Positions 34,160 to 42,540 of a stretch of DNA of 64,000 nucleotides are shown piece by piece; positions within the stretch are counted from its first letter, which is position 1, and every line of letters begins with the position of its first letter. Below the pieces are notes generated by a model. The model ran no database searches. It was given only the letters and a program-made list of their open reading frames with translations, and was not told the origin of the DNA. Both the position numbers and the translations under genes were made by a program. Source of the DNA: Myxococcales bacterium (GTDB lineage: Bacteria > Myxococcota_A > Polyangia > Polyangiales > Polyangiaceae); contig CANJCO010000019.1 of assembly GCA_947473045.1 (NCBI GenBank), positions 1 through 64,000 on the forward strand, read 5' to 3'.

Positions 34160-35182
34160 TCAGTTGGGCGGAAGAACGGTGACCGCGGCGCTCGTGGTCA
34201 CGCCCGCGCCGTCCCAGCCGAGGGAGATGCTCGGGAAGCTCTGGAGCGACGTTCCCTTGCCCGCGCTGTCGATGCGGATGAGCTGCGCGGGTACCGTGGC
34301 CTTGTTCGTATCGACGTAGCTGCGCGAAAACGCATAGATGCTGTCGTTCCACGCGGCGACGCCGAACAGCCTGCCGAAGCCGGTGCCCGCGCCGAGGAAC
34401 TGCTTTTTGAGCGTGGGCGCGGGCGTCTTCGACTGGTACGCGGCCGACATCGCCGGGACGTCGATTTCGGCCACGATGTCGCTCACCGAGACCGGGAGGC
34501 TCTTGCCGTAGAGCCGCACTGTGGCGAGGCCGCGCGCCTTACCGTTTTGCGTGTAGAATACAATGTCTCCCGACAGCTCGTAGGTGCCGCCGTTGGGGCC
34601 TGCGCCGAAGCTGCCGAGCTGCGCCGTCGCGCCCGAGGTCTCGACGGCGTAGAGGTCGCCGAGGCTGTCGCCCGCCACGAGCGTCTCGCCTGCGCCGAGG
34701 ACGCCGGCCGGCGCGAAGCCGAGCGCGTAGAACCGTTGCGAGGCGCTGACCTTGAAATCAGCCACTTTCGTGAGCACGACCTTGCCGGGGCTCGCGGGAA
34801 TTTTGGCGGTGAAGATGGCGGCGGCGGTGTTGACCCAGACGTCGCCGGCAGAGTTCACCGCCAGATCGGTGATGGGGTCGAGGGCGCCGCCGGCGTAGTC
34901 GAACGGGCCGATGTCGAGCACCTGTTGGGTGGTCACGTCCATCGTGAACAGCTCCGTGTCGGTGTGGGCATAGATGACGGCGACCCCGCCTCCGCCGCTG
35001 TCGGAGCCACCGCCACCGCCACCGCCACCGTCTTTGAAGCCCGTCGCGCCGTCGCCGCCCGAAGTGGCCGCGTCGCTGCCGGCGTCGCTGCCGTTGTCGA
35101 AGCCTGAAACTGGAGAGGCGGCGCAGCCTGCGAGCACAAGCAAGGCCGAGGCAACCGAAAGTGAAGCGGTACGATGAATCAT
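34160..35182 (-). CDS. beta-propeller-like lipoprotein, unknown
   Basis: A 340-residue lipoprotein (VLAGC lipobox) with a Gly/Ser/Asp linker, then repeated strands such as DPITDLAVNSAGDVWVNT and LVAGDSLGDLYAVETSG, as in NHL- or SMP30-type propellers. The ATG at 35182 has GGAG upstream. The layout resembles the lipoprotein at 54913. An AT-rich palindrome (34552-34562) lies inside. It is 46 bases upstream of msrA on the same strand. Confidence 0.78.
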   Translation of the reverse strand: MIHRTASLSVASALLVLAGCAASPVSGFDNGSDAGSDAATSGGDGATGFKDGGGGGGGGSDSGGGGVAVIYAHTDTELFTMDVTTQQVLDIGPFDYAGGALDPITDLAVNSAGDVWVNTAAAIFTAKIPASPGKVVLTKVADFKVSASQRFYALGFAPAGVLGAGETLVAGDSLGDLYAVETSGATAQLGSFGAGPNGGTYELSGDIVFYTQNGKARGLATVRLYGKSLPVSVSDIVAEIDVPAMSAAYQSKTPAPTLKKQFLGAGTGFGRLFGVAAWNDSIYAFSRSYVDTNKATVPAQLIRIDSAGKGTSLQSFPSISLGWDGAGVTTSAAVTVLPPN

Positions 35183-35275
35183 CAAGAGTCTCCAGGCGCC
35201 GCCCGAGCGCCACGGGGTTATGGCTCAGACGGCTGGCCGGCGCCAGTCACAATCCAGTGACGTTTGGCGGCGTGT

Positions 35276-36832
35276 TCACAGCCCGGATGAAGGCTTTCGC
35301 GCAGTCGATTTCGCGGCGTCGACGCTCGCAGCAGGCGCGGCTGCGGGAGCTTCGGCGCGTGGCGAGGCGCCGGGGATGGCCGTCGCGGTCACCTCGGCGG
35401 CGTGACCGGGAACGGCAGGCCCGCGCGCGCGTCGGGAAAGCAGCACGGCCGACGTCGCCGCGAGGGCCAGGACGAGCACCGCGACAGCGAATTTCAGACC
35501 GGTCGACGCGCGGCCGGAACGCGAAATCGTGGTCGCTTCGCGCGGCGAGAGCAGGCTCGGCGCAGGGGCCGGCTCGGCGGGTCGCGAGAGCGGGAAGGGC
35601 TGCGTCCCGGCGGCGGCGGGCTCGGCCTTCGCGGCAGGCGATCGCTCGGCCATCGTGGCGGCGCCGCGATCGACGGCGCGCGCTGCGCCCGGAGTGTGAC
35701 CTTCATCCCCGCGCGACATCATCATCGTGCCCGTCGCTGTGCGCTGCGCGACCGTGGGACCGCCTCCCGCCAGCATCGGCGTTGGGGGCCCGGCCGTGAC
35801 CGCGGTCCCGCCCGGCGAGGCCGTCGTGGGCGCGAGGGCGAAGGCCGGCCCTGCCTGCGTCTCGACGCTGCGCAGGCTCCGCTCAGGCTGCCGCGCGCTG
35901 CGAGGCGCGATGCTGATCACCTCGTCGACGGTGGCGCTCGCCTGGACGTTCGCGATGGTGGCCGCGAGCCGCTGCTTCATCGCGCGCAGCGTCTGGGCGA
36001 AGCTGTACGCGTCTTTGGGTCGCTCGTCGGCCTTCTTGGACAGCGCCGCAGAAACGAGCGCATCGAGGTCGCCGGGCACCGTGGCCCAGCGCGTGAGCGG
36101 TGGCGCTTTTACGTCGATGTGCGCCTTGCCGATCTCGACTTCACCGGTGAAGTCATCGAACGGTCCGCGACCGGCGATCATCTCGTAGAGCACGAGCGCG
36201 GCGGCATAGAGATCGCTGCGCGGGGTGACGTCGCGTCCAAGGATCTGCTCGGGGGGCGCGTAGCGGAAGGTGCCGATGAACCGGGCGCCGGTGACGATCG
36301 TGCTCCCCTGCGCGAGCTTGATGATGCCGAAATCGAGCAGCTTCGCGAGCGATCGCCCGTCGCGTCCGCGCGTGATGAAGATGTTGTCGGGCTTCACGTC
36401 GCGATGAACGATGCCGAACTCGTGAGCGTGATCGAGCGCGTCGAGCAGGTCGATCTCGATGTCGAGCGCTTGCTCGAGGGTGAGCTTGCCCTTTCGATCG
36501 AGCACAGTGCGGAGCGACTGCCCCTGCAGCCTCTCCATTACATAGTAGGGCAGGCGCTTGTGGTCCTGGGTGGTCCCCGAAGTGAACACTTCGACGATGT
36601 TGGGATGCTGCAGCTTTGCCAGCGCGCGCGCCTCGCGTGACAGGCGCGCGGCGAGGTCTTCGCGCCCCGCGAGATCGCCATGGAGCGTCTTGAGCACGTA
36701 GCGTCGCCCGACCGAAGTGTCTTCGACGTCGTAGACCGTGCCCATGCCGCCGGCCCCGATCACGCAATGCACTTTGTAAACCGTTCCGGGCACGCGATCG
36801 CCGGGCTGGTAGTCGGGGGTCCGCACCGTCAT
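35276..36832 (-). CDS. Hanks-type Ser/Thr protein kinase
   Basis: The 518-residue kinase starts at ATG 36832 with GGAGAG upstream. The catalytic domain has GAGGMG (glycine loop), Lys48, the catalytic HRDVKPDN (143-150), DFG (167-169) and APPEQ (192-196). About 150 residues of Ala/Pro/Thr-rich juxtamembrane sequence follow, then one membrane segment (about 447-467) and an Ala/Pro tail of about 50 residues outside the membrane with no recognisable sensor domain. All catalytic residues are intact. The long open frame upstream of 36832 is antisense shadow. Confidence 0.93.
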   Translation of the reverse strand: MTVRTPDYQPGDRVPGTVYKVHCVIGAGGMGTVYDVEDTSVGRRYVLKTLHGDLAGREDLAARLSREARALAKLQHPNIVEVFTSGTTQDHKRLPYYVMERLQGQSLRTVLDRKGKLTLEQALDIEIDLLDALDHAHEFGIVHRDVKPDNIFITRGRDGRSLAKLLDFGIIKLAQGSTIVTGARFIGTFRYAPPEQILGRDVTPRSDLYAAALVLYEMIAGRGPFDDFTGEVEIGKAHIDVKAPPLTRWATVPGDLDALVSAALSKKADERPKDAYSFAQTLRAMKQRLAATIANVQASATVDEVISIAPRSARQPERSLRSVETQAGPAFALAPTTASPGGTAVTAGPPTPMLAGGGPTVAQRTATGTMMMSRGDEGHTPGAARAVDRGAATMAERSPAAKAEPAAAGTQPFPLSRPAEPAPAPSLLSPREATTISRSGRASTGLKFAVAVLVLALAATSAVLLSRRARGPAVPGHAAEVTATAIPGASPRAEAPAAAPAASVDAAKSTARKPSSGL

Positions 36833-36955
36833 TGGCTCTCCGAAGGTTACCACCGTTCGAGGCAGCGGCCCAAGCCGCGCAGGCCAGCGTTTCGGGCCGA
36901 GCGCGCGCGCGGCGGGGCGTCTGCCGGTCCGCTTTTGCGCTAAGCATCCTGCACT

Positions 36956-38230
36956 TTGAATCCATCGCCCCCACGCAGGAGCAAGGCCGGTGGCGCCAAA
37001 AAGCGCCCGACGCGCTACGCAGGCAACGCGGCCAGCGCAGCGCTCGCGACTGCGCTGCGTCTCCACAAGCGCGGCGATCACGAGTCCGCCCGCGCGGCCT
37101 ACGACGCTGCGATCGCGGGCGCGCCGCGCGATGTCGATGCGTGGATGAACAAGGGCGCCCTCGCGGTGCTCGCAGGTCGCGCGGCAGAGGCCATCGCCGC
37201 GTTCGCCTCCGCCACCGCGTTCGCGCCCGATAACGCGCGCGCGGCCCGTGACGCGGGCATCGGCCTCGCCGCCATCGGTGAGCTCGGCGGCGGTCGCGGA
37301 GCCCTCGAACGTGCGATCGTGCTTGATTCCAGCCTGATCGGCGCTCGGCTCGCCCTCTGCCGCGTGGTCGCCGAGCTCGGGGATGAAGCCGCTGCGATCC
37401 ATCACGCCCGCTGCGCCGTGCGCGATGCGCCCCGCGACGCCTCCGCACACGTCGAGCTGCACAGGGCCCTGTTCGATGATCGCGATCTGGGCCCGTGCCT
37501 CGAAGCTGCCGCGCGCGCAGTCGCGCTCGACCCTGGCCACGCGCTGGCGAGGCTGTGCCTTTCGGGAGCGCTGGCGCTGTCGGGCGACCTGCACGCAGCG
37601 GCCGCGGCGCTCGGCGACGACGGCCTCGTCGCGACCGGTCTCCGCGATGCGATCGCCTACGCGACCGCGGCGCGGCCCGTGGCGTCGCGGTGCTTTTCGT
37701 CGACGCGCCAAACCTTGTATTTTGCAATGAATCACGCGCCGCCTTCCGGCCTCGTGCTCGAGCTCGGCGTGCGACACGGCGTCACGCTTCGCGTGCTCGC
37801 CGGCGCCTCGGGCGACCCGTCGACTGTGCACGGCTTCGACTCGTTCGCGGGCCTCCCCGAGCCGTGGCAGGGGCGGCCTGCCGGAGCGTTTTCAACCGGC
37901 GGCGAGCTCCCCGAGATGCCCGATGGCGTCGCGCTCCACGCCGGGTGGTTCGACGTCACGCTCCCGCGCTTCCTCGCCCGCACCTCCCAGCCGCTGCGTC
38001 TGGTGCACATCGACAGCGATCTGTACTCGAGCGCGCGGACGGCGCTGCGGGCGCTGGGGCCGAGGGTGCGGCCCGGCTGCGTGCTCGTCTTCGATGAGTA
38101 CCTCGGCAACGCGAGCTGGCGCAGCGACGAGCACCGCGCGTTCCGCGAAGCCGCTGCCGACTTCGGCTGGCGCTTCGAAGAGCTGTCGCTCAGCTGGCTG
38201 ACCGGGCAGGGAGTCGTTCGGATTCTTTAG
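36956..38230 (+). CDS. TPR protein fused to TylF-like methyltransferase
   Basis: The 424-residue protein starts at TTG 36956. No other start occurs before the first repeats. About residues 25-230 are TPR-like helical repeats (GDHESARAAYDAAI, GRAAEAIAAFASATAFAPD). About residues 245-424 form a class I methyltransferase of the TylF/macrocin O-methyltransferase group: LVLELGVRHG, HGFDSFAGLPE, HAGWFDVTLPRFL, VHIDSDLYSSA, VFDEYLG. The product probably modifies a sugar or polysaccharide. Its stop codon TAG is the first three bases of the multi-hairpin element at 38228. Confidence 0.82.
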   Translation: MNPSPPRRSKAGGAKKRPTRYAGNAASAALATALRLHKRGDHESARAAYDAAIAGAPRDVDAWMNKGALAVLAGRAAEAIAAFASATAFAPDNARAARDAGIGLAAIGELGGGRGALERAIVLDSSLIGARLALCRVVAELGDEAAAIHHARCAVRDAPRDASAHVELHRALFDDRDLGPCLEAAARAVALDPGHALARLCLSGALALSGDLHAAAAALGDDGLVATGLRDAIAYATAARPVASRCFSSTRQTLYFAMNHAPPSGLVLELGVRHGVTLRVLAGASGDPSTVHGFDSFAGLPEPWQGRPAGAFSTGGELPEMPDGVALHAGWFDVTLPRFLARTSQPLRLVHIDSDLYSSARTALRALGPRVRPGCVLVFDEYLGNASWRSDEHRAFREAAADFGWRFEELSLSWLTGQGVVRIL

Positions 38231-38374
38231 CAGGGTGTTGAAAAACACCCTGCTAGGAATTGGCGAAGTCAATTGCGTGGGGTGGGGACCCCGAAAAACC
38301 GCGTTTTTCGGGGCGGGGAGGTGCATACCTCCCCGAGATGAAAGGATAGCAGGCCGTTCTTCAACGGCCTGCTA
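38228..38374 (+). repeat. 147-bp multi-hairpin element, copy B (complete)
   Basis: The best-preserved copy. The two 28-base terminal hairpins (38228-38255 and 38347-38374) are inverted copies of each other: both start TAGCAGG, share GTTGAA in the centre and end CCTGCTA. The GT/AC pair in the left stem is replaced by CC/GG in the right, which keeps both stems paired. It differs from copy A at about five positions, and inside the second hairpin a C-to-T change leaves a G-T pair. 38375..38443 holds nothing else recognisable. Confidence 0.88.
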
Positions 38375-38443
38375 GTTAGCAAAACACACTGCACGCTTTC
38401 GCGTGCCGCCGCGGCGCGCCCACCGCCGCGAAAACGCCGGGTG

Positions 38444-39415
38444 TCAGCGGGTCGGGACGCCGTACTGTTTGGCGTAATCGAGCCACACTGCGTGCTGGGC
38501 CTCGAGCTCGCCCGGGAGCATCGCTCGCGCGGCCTCGTCGCTGGGCGAAGCCTTGTGGCCGCCGGCGGCGGAGACAGGCAGTCCGAGCGCCGCGCGCGCG
38601 AGCTGTCCGACGCAGGTCGTAATGGTGGTCGCGATTTGCTTGCTGGTGCGCGCGGTGAAGACCTCTTTCGCGCCGATGACGCCGAAGACCTTGGCGAGGT
38701 CCGAGGGCGGCAGAAAGCAGATGCTCGCCTCGGGCTGCGTGTAGCAGGCGGGATGCGTGGCGAAGGCCGTGTCGAGCAGCGCGCTGCACGTCGCGGCTGG
38801 CGCCGGCGCCCGGTTCGCGTGCGCAAAACCCTGCGTTGCAGCCTCGACTTCGGGCACCAGCGCGCGTTGCAGGCAGAGCATCACCGAGTCGACCCACGCG
38901 ACGCCCTTTTCGGAGAAGTCGGTGCGACGAAATGCGTTGCAGTAGCGCTCGCCAAAGCCCAGCGCGTAGCCGTTTTCGCCGCAGGCGATCGCCGCGTCGA
39001 CGCACTGCGCGTAATGCGCGCAGTTGCGCGTGATCGGCTCTGCGCACGCCGCGAGCCTGGGGTACGCCTCGGCCGTCGCCTTGCAAGACTGCGCCTTGCC
39101 CTCGCGCACGAAGCACGCGGCTGAATGGTGCTTGCAAGCGTGGCCCGGAGGCAGCTTCGCGACGCACGCCGCGACCGCTTTCTCGGCCGCCTTGTCGCCG
39201 CAGTGCTCGCGATTGATCTCGGCGCGGCAGGTCGTGCGCACCACGTCGTCTGCGGGCACGAGCTCCACAACGGTGGCCCCGAGGGGCTGCTCGTCGAAGC
39301 CGACTCCCTCGGCGCCTTCAAGGTCGGGGGCCGCGCTGCACGCGCCCAAAATAAGGGCATTTCCTGCCAGAAACGCCGCCATGGATGCGAATCGGTACGG
39401 AGCGCGCGAACTCAT
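38444..39415 (-). CDS. Cys-rich lipoprotein, unknown
   Basis: The 323-residue lipoprotein (LILGAC) has about 18 cysteines in the mature part, spaced in a helical rather than repeat-like pattern (for example CVAKLPPGHACKHHSAACF and the AACAEP/NCAHYAQCV pair). It is probably disulfide-bonded and surface-exposed. No family was recognised. It is divergent from the DUF115 gene, and an AT-rich palindromic site (39525-39535) lies in the shared upstream region. The ATG at 39415 gives a clean signal peptide. Confidence 0.75.
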   Translation of the reverse strand: MSSRAPYRFASMAAFLAGNALILGACSAAPDLEGAEGVGFDEQPLGATVVELVPADDVVRTTCRAEINREHCGDKAAEKAVAACVAKLPPGHACKHHSAACFVREGKAQSCKATAEAYPRLAACAEPITRNCAHYAQCVDAAIACGENGYALGFGERYCNAFRRTDFSEKGVAWVDSVMLCLQRALVPEVEAATQGFAHANRAPAPAATCSALLDTAFATHPACYTQPEASICFLPPSDLAKVFGVIGAKEVFTARTSKQIATTITTCVGQLARAALGLPVSAAGGHKASPSDEAARAMLPGELEAQHAVWLDYAKQYGVPTR

Positions 39416-39575
39416 GTGCGGCCTTGTACGCAAGGGTGCGAGCGGATGCAAGCGCGCGCAGCTCCCGAGCGACCGCACACGCCAGCGGCCACGCGCCCTG
39501 TGTCGGTCTGCGTCGGTATTTGATTGTATAATGCATTCGTTCCGGCGCGGGCGCGGCAGCGTGTAAGATGGGGCG

Positions 39576-40883
39576 ATGACCGCAGCCGAATCGATGGCGC
39601 TGGTGCAGACGCGCTTTCCCGAGGTCGCGCGGGCGCTGGCCGGGGCGGCGCCGCCCGCTCGCGTGGAGCTCGTCGCGGGCGCGCTCGTTCCCACGCTTCG
39701 GATCGACGGCGTGCAGCTCGCGGGCGCGTTCGAGCCGCGCGCCGAGGCCGAGCTTCAGGCCGCGCGGGTGCCTGCGGGGAGCGGCTCGGCCACGGTCTAC
39801 GATCCGGCGCAGGGCGCGGTGGTTCGGGCGCTGCTGGCGCGCGCAGAGCTGCAGCAGCTCACGGTCGTCGTCCTCGCGCCGGCTGCGCTGCGCGAGGTGC
39901 TGCAGCGCCCCGGGGACCACGACTGGCTGGCCGACGCTCGCGTGACCGTGCGCCTGCCGCTGGCCGGTGATCGCCCGCAAGGAGCGTGGACGGTCTCTCC
40001 CGCCGCCCTCCGTCTCGCCGATGCCCGCGCCGAGCCGCTGCGCGATCAGATCGTGCTCGCGCTGTCTGCGCGGTATCAGGCCGAGCGCTTTGCCGAGCAG
40101 GATGCCGAGCTCGCGGCGAGGATGGCCGGCAACCTCGCGCGCGCGCGGCTCGATGGCGATGTGGCCTCGCTCTTCGGTCGCTACGCAGGCGCGCACGCGG
40201 TGGTGGCGGGAGCGGGCCCTTCGCTTTCGGACGAGGTCGCGTGGCTGCGCGCGCAGCGATCGCACGTCGTGGTCATCGCCGTGAACTCCGCGCTGCGTCC
40301 GCTGCTCGCCGCAGGGGTCTCTCCCGATGTGGTCGTGGCGCTCGATTCGGCGGCGACGCTGCAAGAGCACCTGGCCTGCCCGGAGGCGCCCGAGCTCGCC
40401 GAGCGTTACCGCGGGCTGACTTCGGTGCCGCTCGTCTACGCGTGTGCGGTGCATCCAGACGCCATCGGCGCGTGGGCCGGGCCTCGCCTCGTTATGCACC
40501 TGGCGCATCCCCGCTACGACGCGATCGCCGCGCAGGCGCCGAAGGGGCGCGTGTGGTCGGCGGGCACGGTTTTGCACGCCGCGGTCGATCTCGCCGCGCA
40601 GTCCGGCGCAGCCGCGATCACGCTGATCGGAGCTGATTTTGGCTACCCTGCCCACCGCTCCCACGCCGACGGCGCGGTCGGAGCGCAGGCGGTCGATACG
40701 CCCAGCGCGCGCATGCAAACGCGCGACGGGTACGGACAGCCGCTCGCGACCGACATCAACCTTCTTGGCTACTTGCGCGATCTCGACGACTGGGCGCAGC
40801 GGCACCCGGGGGTTCGCGTGTACAAGCGCGGTCGCGCCGGCGCGGCGATGGTGCACGTGCCGTTCACGGAGGAGCAACCGTGA
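39576..40883 (+). CDS. DUF115/Maf-like (motility accessory factor family) protein
   Basis: The 435-residue protein belongs to the DUF115 family. Conserved parts are VVAGAGPSLSDEVAWL (a nucleotide-binding-like Gly motif), VALDSAATLQEHL, and the family hallmark LIGADFGYPAHRSHADG. DUF115 proteins include Maf glycosyltransferases that add nonulosonic acids to flagellins, and MptE-like pterin enzymes. No flagellin or sugar-synthesis gene is in the window, so the target is unknown. Its TGA overlaps the next start codon (GTGA, 40880-40883). Confidence 0.85.
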   Translation: MTAAESMALVQTRFPEVARALAGAAPPARVELVAGALVPTLRIDGVQLAGAFEPRAEAELQAARVPAGSGSATVYDPAQGAVVRALLARAELQQLTVVVLAPAALREVLQRPGDHDWLADARVTVRLPLAGDRPQGAWTVSPAALRLADARAEPLRDQIVLALSARYQAERFAEQDAELAARMAGNLARARLDGDVASLFGRYAGAHAVVAGAGPSLSDEVAWLRAQRSHVVVIAVNSALRPLLAAGVSPDVVVALDSAATLQEHLACPEAPELAERYRGLTSVPLVYACAVHPDAIGAWAGPRLVMHLAHPRYDAIAAQAPKGRVWSAGTVLHAAVDLAAQSGAAAITLIGADFGYPAHRSHADGAVGAQAVDTPSARMQTRDGYGQPLATDINLLGYLRDLDDWAQRHPGVRVYKRGRAGAAMVHVPFTEEQP

Positions 40884-41131
40884 GCGTGTCGTCCCTGGCT
40901 GTTGCATGCCGCGCGGCTGCGATCTGGTATCGCGTCGGCGAGGAGGCCGCGGGCAGCGCGGAGCTCAAACGCCTGACCGAGCAGTTCATCGCGCTGGCCG
41001 GCGCGGGCGACGCGCGCGTACTCGGGCTGCTGCCTGCGCTTCAGGAGCTGGTCGCGGCGCAGGGCCGGGGAGATTTTCTGCGTGTGGCCGACCTGCTCGA
41101 GTTCGCGCTCGCCCCTGCGCTGCGATCTTGA
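40880..41131 (+). CDS. small helical protein coupled to DUF115 gene
   Basis: An 83-residue, mostly helical, Leu/Ala-rich soluble protein starting at GTG 40880 inside the stop of the DUF115 gene (4-base overlap), which supports translational coupling. A central EQFIALAGAGDARVLGLLPALQELV stretch forms amphipathic helices (quoted in part only to show character). It could be a chaperone or adaptor for the DUF115 protein. No family was recognised. 41132..41362 shows no gene. Confidence 0.7.
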   Translation: MSVSSLAVACRAAAIWYRVGEEAAGSAELKRLTEQFIALAGAGDARVLGLLPALQELVAAQGRGDFLRVADLLEFALAPALRS

Positions 41132-41362
41132 AACAACGCTGAAATCGTCGCCCTCGGCCACCGCAGGCGCACGCGAGCGGCCCGCACCCGCGGCGCTGTC
41201 GGTGTTGCCCGCCCTGCCCGCGGACCTGGACGTGGTCGATTTTGACGCCTGCGGCGGAGGGTGGCTGCAGCGGTCAGCGCGTCGTAATTCGACGAAGTGC
41301 TCGCGCAGTGAGCGGCGCCGCGTGCACGAGCGCTCTCGCCGCGAAGCGGCCGCGCCGGCGAA

Positions 41363-42379
41363 TCAGAGCGTCGCCGTTGGCGTGCCGCCAGGGTTGTCGT
41401 TGCCTTCTCCGATGCCCCTGATCGAGGGCACCCGTTCGGTGCCGGCGAACAACTTGTCATTATACAGCATGTCGTTGATCGTCACCTGGCCACCAGGCTC
41501 GCGCTCGTGGATGAAAAAGGTCGATCGACCGGTGGCGCGAAGCGCGTCGCAGGGCACACCCGTGGCGGAAAATGCGCTCGCGATCACGACCGTCGTCCCC
41601 TTGCCGCGCGTCGACGACACCGTGATTGCGGGGTACCTCGCATCGGAGAGCGCCGCGTTCCCCAGCGCCCTGCAGAAGCTCGCGTCGGTGGGGTGGTTGT
41701 ACAGGTTGTAGAGCGAGAGCTTGCTGTACAGCGGAATCTTCAGGAGCTCCCGGTAGACGCAGCCGACGAACGTCTTGGGGGTCGGGTCAGCGTCGACCAT
41801 CGCGCGCGTCATCGCGTCATGCGCCGGTGGCCGCGAGATGTTGAGCGACGTAAGCCCCCAGTTGGTGCTGTAGAGAAACTGGTAGTGGATGGCGCTGACT
41901 TCGGCGCGAACCAAGGCGGGGTTTTCGTTCTTCAGGTACGTGTAATACTCGGTCGCGCCGGTCTTTTTCCCGTCTACGATGTAGTGCATCAGCTCGGAAA
42001 AGATGGTGTCGAGGCCGCCGGCCTCCTCGAGCGCCATGTACACGCCGACCTTGCCCTCGCGCCCCTGCACCGCCACTCCGGGAGAGCCCGTCCAGCGGTT
42101 GGCGGTGTCGGCGTCGGGGCCGGCGTACGTGCTGCGGACCGCCTTCTCGTCGACGGCTGTGTCGCGGTGGCCGGACGCGTAGTGGAACATGGGCGTGTTC
42201 ATCGGGAACTTCTTGTCGTACTCGCCCCGCTGACAGGCAGGGGACGCCAGAACCTTGAGAGCAGCCTCGTAGGTGGCGTTGTAAAGCTCCTGGTCGCCAA
42301 GCGTCGGCATGCGTAGTTCCTCGGCGCCGAGCGGCTGGCAGCCTGGCGCTTGTTGAGAAGGTGAAGTTCCAATGGCCAT
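41363..42379 (-). CDS. hypothetical protein, no recognised family
   Basis: A 338-residue protein without signal peptide or membrane segment. It is rich in Tyr and Asn compared with its neighbours (MFHYASGHRD, EYYTYLKNENPAL, YSTNWGLTSLNISRPP), and its Lys and Asn use is higher than usual here, which may indicate transfer. The order R-W-(G..)-VYMALEEA faintly recalls RES-type toxin domains, but the catalytic residues do not line up convincingly. No adjacent antitoxin-like gene is seen. It is divergent from astA. Confidence 0.65.
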   Translation of the reverse strand: MAIGTSPSQQAPGCQPLGAEELRMPTLGDQELYNATYEAALKVLASPACQRGEYDKKFPMNTPMFHYASGHRDTAVDEKAVRSTYAGPDADTANRWTGSPGVAVQGREGKVGVYMALEEAGGLDTIFSELMHYIVDGKKTGATEYYTYLKNENPALVRAEVSAIHYQFLYSTNWGLTSLNISRPPAHDAMTRAMVDADPTPKTFVGCVYRELLKIPLYSKLSLYNLYNHPTDASFCRALGNAALSDARYPAITVSSTRGKGTTVVIASAFSATGVPCDALRATGRSTFFIHEREPGGQVTINDMLYNDKLFAGTERVPSIRGIGEGNDNPGGTPTATL

Positions 42380-42452
42380 TGGGGCACGGGCGCCCGCGAA
42401 CGGCCCACTTTCCCGCTTCGTCGCTCCTCGGCGCCTCCGGCACCCGCCCTGA

Positions 42453-42481
42453 TTTTTCGCGTCGCGACCACGCGCGAAAAA
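42453..42481. other. AT-tipped inverted repeat in divergent promoter region
   Basis: A perfect 9-bp inverted repeat, TTTTTCGCG (42453-42461) and CGCGAAAAA (42473-42481), lies between the starts of the divergent genes at 42379 and 42541. Terminators of this form usually follow genes, so here it may be an operator, an attenuator, or a barrier between two promoters. Confidence 0.5.
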
Positions 42482-42540
42482 AACGCCTAAAATCAGCTGA
42501 ATTCGCCACCCGGCGCGCGTTGTACTAGAAGCCGTCTGGC

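Noticed and set aside
38228-38374. Multi-hairpin element considered as a simple terminator cluster
   Set aside because: Its internal order, inverted terminal repeats and near-identity in distant copies, one in inverted orientation, are not explained by termination; no T-run follows the hairpins except within the third stem.
41363-42379. RES-type toxin considered
   Set aside because: Only a loose R-W/VYMA resemblance; the Arg-Glu-Ser triad cannot be placed and no antitoxin gene is adjacent.
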